From positions 1 through 9,628 of the forward strand of contig JAEVZP010000022.1 of assembly GCA_023392185.1 (NCBI GenBank): 9,628 bases of DNA, given 5' to 3'. The DNA comes from Bacteroidota bacterium. Its GTDB lineage: Bacteria > Bacteroidota > Bacteroidia > Chitinophagales > Chitinophagaceae. Below the pieces are notes generated by a model. That model was given only the letters and a program-made list of their open reading frames with translations. It searched no databases and had not been told where the DNA came from. Position 1 is the first letter of the stretch. Each line of letters opens with the position of its first letter. The position numbers and the translations under genes are program-made. This document shows positions 5,360-9,628 of this stretch, one piece after another.

Positions 5360-6901
5360 CTATTCCCACTCAATCGTAGCCGGTGGCTTCGACGAAATAT
5401 CGTACACCACACGGTTGATTCCCTTCACGCGATTGATGATGTCGTTAGAGATTTTGGCCAGCAACTCATACGGCAGATGCACCCAGTCGGCGGTCATCCC
5501 ATCTACGCTGCTAACGGCCCGCAGCGCCACGGTGAATTCATAGGTGCGCTCGTCGCCCATCACCCCTACGCTCTGCACCGGCAGGAGGATTGCACCGGCC
5601 TGCCACACCTGATTGTACCAACCAGAATCGCGCAGGTGTTGCACGTAAATCGCGTCAGCTTCCTGCAACATAAGGACTTTTTCCTCGCTTACAGCACCGA
5701 GGATGCGAATGCCCAGTCCCGGTCCGGGAAACGGATGACGTTGTAAAAACAAGTCATCGATGCCCAGTTCCCTGCCCACACGGCGCACTTCGTCTTTAAA
5801 CAAGGCGCGCAGTGGCTCTACCAGTTGCATGTTCATCTTTTCCGGCAGTCCCCCCACGTTGTGGTGGCTTTTAATGGTGGCCGAAGGGCCGTGCACTGAA
5901 AGGCTTTCGATCACATCGGGGTAGATGGTACCCTGACCAAGAAAATCAACTCCGGTCAGCTCATGGGCTTCTTCCTGAAACACATCAATGAAAAGGCCGC
6001 CGATAATCTTGCGCTTTTGCTCCGGGTCGGAAATGCCGGCCAGCGCCTGGTAGAAACGCTTCCGGGCATCTATACCTTTGGCATTGAGGCCGAGGTGACG
6101 GTAGCCTTCGAGCACCGCTTCGAACTCGCCTTTGCGCAAGAGTCCATTGTCCACAAAAATGCAAAACAGCCGGTCACCGATGGCCTGGTGCACGAGCGTA
6201 GCCGCCACCGTGCTGTCCACGCCACCGCTGAGCGCCATCACCACCCGACCGGTTTCGCCTACCTGCTTGCGGATATGGGCCACTGTGTCGGTGATAAAAG
6301 AAGCCGGCGTCCAATCGGGGCGGGCGCCACACACGTCAAACAAAAAGTTTTTGATCAGCTGCCGTCCGTCGGTAGAATGCGTCACCTCGGGGTGAAACTG
6401 AATGCCATACACCGGGTGCACACCGGGCTGGTCGGGTGCTTTAAAAGCAGCAACCGGGATGGATTCGGTGGTTGCAATCACTTCAAAACCTTCCGGCAGC
6501 TGCTGGATGGAGTCTGAATGGCTCATCCACACCTGCGACTGCACCGGGATAGTAGCCATAAGAGGTGCATGGGCAGCGATGTTTTGCAGATGCGCGCGGC
6601 CGTATTCGCGGTGGGCGGAGCGGCCCACCTGGCCGCCATGCTGGCGGGCAATGAGCTGTGCACCATAGCACACACCCAGGACCGGAACCCGGCGGGCCAT
6701 TTCGGCAATATCGGGTTGCGGCGCTTTTTCATCGGCTACCGAAAAGGGGCTACCGGAAAGAATAATGCCTTTGAGCGACGGGCTGTAATCAACCTGCTGG
6801 GTGCAGGGCTGGATCTCGCAATATACCTGCTGTTCACGCACTGCACGGGCAATGAGTTGCGTGTACTGCGAGCCGAAATCTAGAATCAGTATTTTGTCCA
6901 A
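5360..6901 (-). CDS. guaA: GMP synthase (glutamine-hydrolysing)
   Basis: GuaA converts XMP to GMP using glutamine and ATP. The N-terminal class I amidotransferase domain shows the nucleophile in GVCYGAQ (Cys78) and the GIQFHPE pair His170/Glu172. The ATP pyrophosphatase domain has the P-loop SGGVDS (225-230). The C-terminal dimerisation domain carries HPFPGPGLGIRILG and ends in PPATIEWE, as in nearly all GuaA. No ATG is available. I chose TTG at 6901-6899, giving MDKILILDFGSQYTQ and 513 residues, the usual length. A TTG at 6931 would add ten residues (FPPPFSFPV-like) that do not resemble the family, and it lies in the U-run of the upstream terminator. It follows the DUF3467 gene on the same strand. 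Confidence 0.96.
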   Translation of the reverse strand: MDKILILDFGSQYTQLIARAVREQQVYCEIQPCTQQVDYSPSLKGIILSGSPFSVADEKAPQPDIAEMARRVPVLGVCYGAQLIARQHGGQVGRSAHREYGRAHLQNIAAHAPLMATIPVQSQVWMSHSDSIQQLPEGFEVIATTESIPVAAFKAPDQPGVHPVYGIQFHPEVTHSTDGRQLIKNFLFDVCGARPDWTPASFITDTVAHIRKQVGETGRVVMALSGGVDSTVAATLVHQAIGDRLFCIFVDNGLLRKGEFEAVLEGYRHLGLNAKGIDARKRFYQALAGISDPEQKRKIIGGLFIDVFQEEAHELTGVDFLGQGTIYPDVIESLSVHGPSATIKSHHNVGGLPEKMNMQLVEPLRALFKDEVRRVGRELGIDDLFLQRHPFPGPGLGIRILGAVSEEKVLMLQEADAIYVQHLRDSGWYNQVWQAGAILLPVQSVGVMGDERTYEFTVALRAVSSVDGMTADWVHLPYELLAKISNDIINRVKGINRVVYDISSKPPATIEWE

Positions 6902-6929
6902 AACAGGAAAAGAAAAAGGGGGCGGAAAC

Positions 6930-6982
6930 AAAAAACCTGCCTCTGCATTTTTGGGTTGGTTTCAAAAATCCAGAGACAGGTT
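6930..6982 (-). terminator. Terminator or attenuator between DUF3467 gene and guaA
   Basis: Arms 6963-6982 and 6934-6953 are complementary at 18 of 20 positions; one of the two exceptions is a G-U pair in the minus-strand RNA. The loop is 9 nt. The minus strand then reads GGTTTTTTG, a six-T run at 6935-6930. It starts 14 nt after the DUF3467 stop and ends 28 nt before the chosen guaA start. As a plain terminator it ends the DUF3467 transcript. Because no clear TAnnTTTG promoter lies between it and guaA, it may also control readthrough into guaA. Confidence 0.82.
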
Positions 6983-6995
6983 GCAGAAAAAGGTT

Positions 6996-7316
6996 TTACG
7001 CCTGACCGGCAGGACCGCCGAAGGTTACGGGCATGTCTGAAGGTACAGTGCCGTTTTCCTTGATAAGGCCGTTTACGGCTTCATAGCGCTTCACATTATC
7101 CACCAGGGCCAGCATCAGACGCTTGGCATGCTGCGGGGTCATCACGATGCGGCTCTTCACTTTTGCCTTCGGGATGTTGGGCATTACATTCACAAAATCA
7201 ATCACAAATTCCGCAAAGGAATGATTGATGATAGCAAGGTTGGCATAAAGGCCGTCAGCGATTTCTTCGGTCAGTTCAATATTGAGCTGCTGATCCGTCA
7301 TGTTGTTCTCTTCCAT
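6996..7316 (-). CDS. DUF3467 family protein
   Basis: A 106-residue protein, probably cytosolic, with no signal peptide or membrane segment. The body matches the DUF3467 pattern common in Bacteroidota: NIELTEEIADGLYANLAIIN (about 12-31), FAEFVIDFVNVMPNIPKAKV (34-53) and SRIVMTPQHAKRLMLALVDN (55-74). The C-terminus is flexible and ends FGGPAGQA. The function of this family is not established. A second Met at residue 6 (7301-7299) is an alternative start giving MTDQQLNIEL. A Bacteroidota -7 box lies 43-50 nt upstream, and a strong terminator follows 14 nt after the stop, so it may be largely its own transcription unit upstream of guaA. Confidence 0.88.
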   Translation of the reverse strand: MEENNMTDQQLNIELTEEIADGLYANLAIINHSFAEFVIDFVNVMPNIPKAKVKSRIVMTPQHAKRLMLALVDNVKRYEAVNGLIKENGTVPSDMPVTFGGPAGQA

Positions 7317-7358
7317 TGCAGGAGTGGGGATTTTAAAGTATTATCGGTTGATGAGGTG

Positions 7359-7366
7359 CAAAAGTA
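7359..7366 (-). promoter_or_regulatory. Probable -7 box of the DUF3467 promoter
   Basis: TACTTTTG on the minus strand (7366-7359) is an exact match to the Bacteroidota -7 consensus TAnnTTTG. It lies 42 nt before the DUF3467 start, inside the 104-nt divergent spacer shared with gldD. No good TTTG or TTG is seen 19-21 nt upstream, so only half of the promoter is supported. No matching plus-strand element for gldD was found in this spacer. Confidence 0.6.
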
Positions 7367-7420
7367 GGATAGAAAGTGCGGCTTTTTTGCGGGAATCCTA
7401 CAGTGTCGTAGCTTGCGGCG

Positions 7421-8008
7421 GTGCGTGTTCTTCTTCCGGCAGCCCTGCTGCTCAGCCTTGTTTCCTGCCGTCCGGCCGAGCCGGTTCCGAAGCCCCGCGG
7501 CTATGCCCGCGTAATGCTCCCGCAGCGCCACCAATACCAGCTTTTCCAGGAAGCAGGTTTTCCCTATGCTTTCGAATATGCCCAGACGGCCCGCGTTTCG
7601 CAGGACGATTCTCTCATCAAAGAAGGCCCCCAAAACAAGTATTGGCTCAACATCGCCTATCCTGAACTGAATGCTGTCATTTATTTGTCCTACAATCGCA
7701 TCGGTGGCCCGCAAGACCTTGGAAGGCTCCTGGAAGATGCCCACTTTATGAGTTTTTACCACAGCAAGCGTGCTGACTATGTAAAGGACAACACCTACCG
7801 AAACGAATACGGTGTGACCGGAATGGCTTATGAATGGGGGGGCGCTTCGGCTTCTGCCTACCAGTTTGTTGCTACAGACAGCAGCCGCAACTTCCTGCGC
7901 GGTGCTTTATATTTTGACGTCACGCCCAACGCCGATTCCTTAAAACCGGCCACGGCATTTATCCGGAAGGACATTGTGCACCTGATGCAGACCCTTCGGT
8001 TTCAGTAG
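7421..8008 (+). CDS. gldD: Gliding motility lipoprotein GldD
   Basis: A 195-residue lipoprotein. The short signal sequence MRVLLPAALLLSLVSC ends in the lipobox LVSC with the acylated Cys16. GldD-type features follow: VPKPRGYARVMLP (22-34), GFPYAFEY, YWLNIAYPELNAVIYLSYN, and near the C-terminus FVATDSSRNFLRGALYFDVT and ATAFIRKDIVHLMQTL. GldD is one of the Gld lipoproteins required in Flavobacterium for gliding and linked to type IX secretion. The start is GTG at 7421: an in-frame TAG at 7409-7411 excludes a longer reading. The common partner gldE is not next to it; upstream is the divergent DUF3467 gene. Its stop lies 33 nt from the convergent CapD-like stop, with no terminator visible between. 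Confidence 0.92.
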   Translation: MRVLLPAALLLSLVSCRPAEPVPKPRGYARVMLPQRHQYQLFQEAGFPYAFEYAQTARVSQDDSLIKEGPQNKYWLNIAYPELNAVIYLSYNRIGGPQDLGRLLEDAHFMSFYHSKRADYVKDNTYRNEYGVTGMAYEWGGASASAYQFVATDSSRNFLRGALYFDVTPNADSLKPATAFIRKDIVHLMQTLRFQ

Positions 8009-8041
8009 CAAGATTCCACTTCTTCATAAGGCTGAGGCGCC

Positions 8042-9628
8042 CTACCGCGCGCTGCCCCATCTTTTAGTGCGCTTTTCTTTGTGAAAAGCTTCCGTCACCG
8101 GCTCCATCGCTTTGGGTCTGGGACTAAAACCAGAGATCACTTTTGCAGACGGAGGCGGGGCCACAGGCTCGGGCCGTACCAGGGTCTGAGGCACCTCTTC
8201 TGCAAGATTCCGGGGCGGTTCAGGTCTGGACGGTACGGGTTCTTCCTCCACAGGCTCCGAAACGGTCTCCTCTGCATCCTCATAAACAACCTGCTCCAAC
8301 ACCATTGGGGAACCCTCAAACGATTGCGCATCTGTACCCTGCTCTTCAGGTGCCTCACCGACGGGTGCCAGGAGGTTGGGCTCCCGGGCAACAGGCGCTT
8401 CCTGTCCTCCTGCAAATGCATCCGCAGAAGGCGGCGTTGCACCCGGCTCATCAACTTTATCTGTCTGCTGAACGGGATCTGCCGGAACTGAAAGGACCGC
8501 TTGCAGATCAAAAGCTTCACCTTCTGCCGTCTCGTCCTCAAACGCGGTAGTTTCGAGTGTAAATGCCAACGGCGTTTCCGTCTCTTCTACAGGAGTTTCG
8601 GCGTCGAACATCCAACCGGATTCAGGTGTTCCGGCAGGAAACAGGGGAAAGCCTTCCTGCGATGCCGACTCTTCAGGAAGGGGTTGGGGCTGCTTGTCGC
8701 GGCTGCTTTCCGCTGGGGTTTCGACCGGCACAGCAGGCTGTTTAACAACAACCGCATCTTCTTCTGAACCATTGGGGCTTATTGGCTGCGGGAGCAAGTT
8801 GGCCCGCGCCTCCGCCACACCCGGACCGGTGGAAGTTGTGGCAGCAGACTGCGATTGCGGTGCTGCTGTTGCATCCTGCGAAGCATACTGCAGGTCAGCT
8901 GCATTTACCTTGGTTTTGTTTACCGCATCCAGGCGTTCGAAAGGCGAGTTTTTGCTCAGGAACTCCGGAACCAGCACCTTCATCAGTTGCACCGTCTCCG
9001 ATACATAATGCATCCGGGCGCTGGTCGCCAGCTCTTCGAGCTGTGCAATAACCTTATCAAGCTGGTAAGTCCGGACTTTTGCAATGAGGATTTTTTTGTG
9101 ATAGGTTGGGATGGTCTCCTCGGCATCTGAAAGCACTTCTTCGTAGAGCTTTTCGCCGGGACGCAGACCGGTAAAGGTAATCTTGATATCCCGGCCGGGC
9201 TCTTTTCCGGAAAGTCGGATCATTTTTTCGGCCAGGTCAACAATTTTGACCGGCTTGCCCATATCGAAGACAAAAATCTCGCCGCCCGCACCCATGACGC
9301 TTGCCTCAATCACCAGCTGGCAGGCTTCAGAAATGGTCATAAAAAAGCGGTTGATATCCGGGTGCGTAACCGTTACCGGACCGCCCGACAAGATCTGTTG
9401 TTTGAAGCGCGGAATTACCGAACCATTGGAGCCCAGCACGTTTCCGAAGCGTGTGGTAATAAAGCGCGTACGCGGTGCATCAGCACCTATTTTTTCCAGC
9501 TCCTGCGAGAGACTCTGCATATAAATCTCGGCGATACGCTTCGAAGCGCCCATCACATTGGTCGGATTCACGGCTTTGTCAGTCGAAACCAGTACAAAGG
9601 TTTCTACCCCGGAGCTATTAGACAGTTC
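8042..9628 (-). CDS. CapD/WbpM-type nucleotide-sugar 4,6-dehydratase, 5' end missing, with long acidic tail
   Basis: The 528 visible residues continue past the right edge without a start. The catalytic core includes FVLVSTDKAVNPTNVMGASK (11-30), where Met26 and Lys30 give the Met-Lys form of the SDR triad seen in WbpM/PglF/CapD enzymes in place of Tyr-Lys. TRFGNVLGSNGSVIPRF, HPDINRFFMTISEA, and FTGLRPGEKLYEEVL follow. Such enzymes act on UDP-GlcNAc to start synthesis of bacillosamine- or QuiNAc-type sugars for surface glycans. The full-length family usually has N-terminal membrane helices; those would lie outside the window. The family normally ends near the LVPEFLSKNSPFERLD segment. Here about 294 further residues follow (8045-8926), rich in E, P, A, T and V, predicted disordered, and ending in a basic stretch (FHKEKRTKRWGSAR). 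The same frame stays open throughout. Confidence 0.93.
   Translation of the reverse strand, partial: ELSNSSGVETFVLVSTDKAVNPTNVMGASKRIAEIYMQSLSQELEKIGADAPRTRFITTRFGNVLGSNGSVIPRFKQQILSGGPVTVTHPDINRFFMTISEACQLVIEASVMGAGGEIFVFDMGKPVKIVDLAEKMIRLSGKEPGRDIKITFTGLRPGEKLYEEVLSDAEETIPTYHKKILIAKVRTYQLDKVIAQLEELATSARMHYVSETVQLMKVLVPEFLSKNSPFERLDAVNKTKVNAADLQYASQDATAAPQSQSAATTSTGPGVAEARANLLPQPISPNGSEEDAVVVKQPAVPVETPAESSRDKQPQPLPEESASQEGFPLFPAGTPESGWMFDAETPVEETETPLAFTLETTAFEDETAEGEAFDLQAVLSVPADPVQQTDKVDEPGATPPSADAFAGGQEAPVAREPNLLAPVGEAPEEQGTDAQSFEGSPMVLEQVVYEDAEETVSEPVEEEPVPSRPEPPRNLAEEVPQTLVRPEPVAPPPSAKVISGFSPRPKAMEPVTEAFHKEKRTKRWGSAR

Noticed and set aside
312..6961. The 8-mer GGTTGGTT in three intergenic places (312-319, 1385-1392, 6954-6961)
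   Set aside because: More than chance would suggest, but the third copy is the loop of a terminator with an unrelated context; three short hits are too weak for a site call.
6963..6970. GATTTTTG on the minus strand as a guaA -7 box
   Set aside because: It lacks the T of the TA pair, forms part of the terminator stem, and has no TTTG or TTG at the right distance upstream.
7298..7762. 154-codon minus-strand frame opposite gldD
   Set aside because: It is antisense to a well-supported GldD lipoprotein and overlaps the DUF3467 start and promoter; low-complexity basic sequence without motifs.
8009..8041. Terminator between gldD and the CapD-like gene
   Set aside because: The 33-nt convergent spacer has no stem followed by a T-run on either strand.
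8137..8541. Arg/Leu-rich alternative frames across the dehydratase tail
   Set aside because: The acidic tail frame is continuous with the catalytic domain, while the alternatives are arginine-rich shadows typical of GC-rich codons read out of frame.

Overview
The window comes from a member of the Bacteroidota, probably a Chitinophagaceae-like lineage (the family placement is inference). The phylum is supported by a gldD gliding/type IX secretion lipoprotein gene, a DUF3467 gene, a ribosomal protein L2 carrying the phylum's DHPM variant, two promoters with the Bacteroidota -7 element TAnnTTTG, and A-rich, mostly Shine-Dalgarno-free leaders.

Layout. Positions 1-3658 hold the front of the S10 ribosomal protein operon on the minus strand, in the order rpsJ, rplC, rplD, rplW, rplB, rpsS and the first 12 codons of rplV. 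A Bacteroidota-type promoter (3695-3727) lies just upstream of rpsJ. Positions 3659-3960 form a divergent regulatory spacer. On its other side, 3961-5166 (+) encodes a WecA/TagO-type polyprenyl-phosphate sugar-1-phosphate transferase. This gene converges on guaA (GMP synthase, minus), and a perfect 48-bp palindrome flanked by A and T runs serves as a two-way terminator. Upstream of guaA on the same strand is a DUF3467 gene with its own -7 element and a strong terminator that sits only 28 nt before the guaA start. gldD (7421-8008, +) diverges from DUF3467. It converges on the visible part of a CapD/WbpM-type nucleotide-sugar 4,6-dehydratase (8042-9628, minus), whose 5' end is cut by the window edge.

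How the genes relate. The ribosomal block makes 50S and 30S proteins. The WecA-like and CapD-like proteins both belong to surface polysaccharide synthesis but are not in one operon here. guaA makes GMP. gldD belongs to the gliding/type IX secretion machinery.

Most of the window is ordinary housekeeping sequence, and I see no defence system, mobile element, CRISPR array, tRNA or rRNA. Three things stand out. First, the S10 operon spacers are unusually long (132-202 nt), and two of them carry 7-bp tandem repeats (TCTTTTG/TCTTAAA) facing inverted copies, so the polycistronic mRNA could fold into long hairpins between genes. Second, the CapD-like enzyme has an acidic, proline-rich tail of about 294 residues with a basic end. 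Third, a terminator-like hairpin lies directly in the guaA leader.
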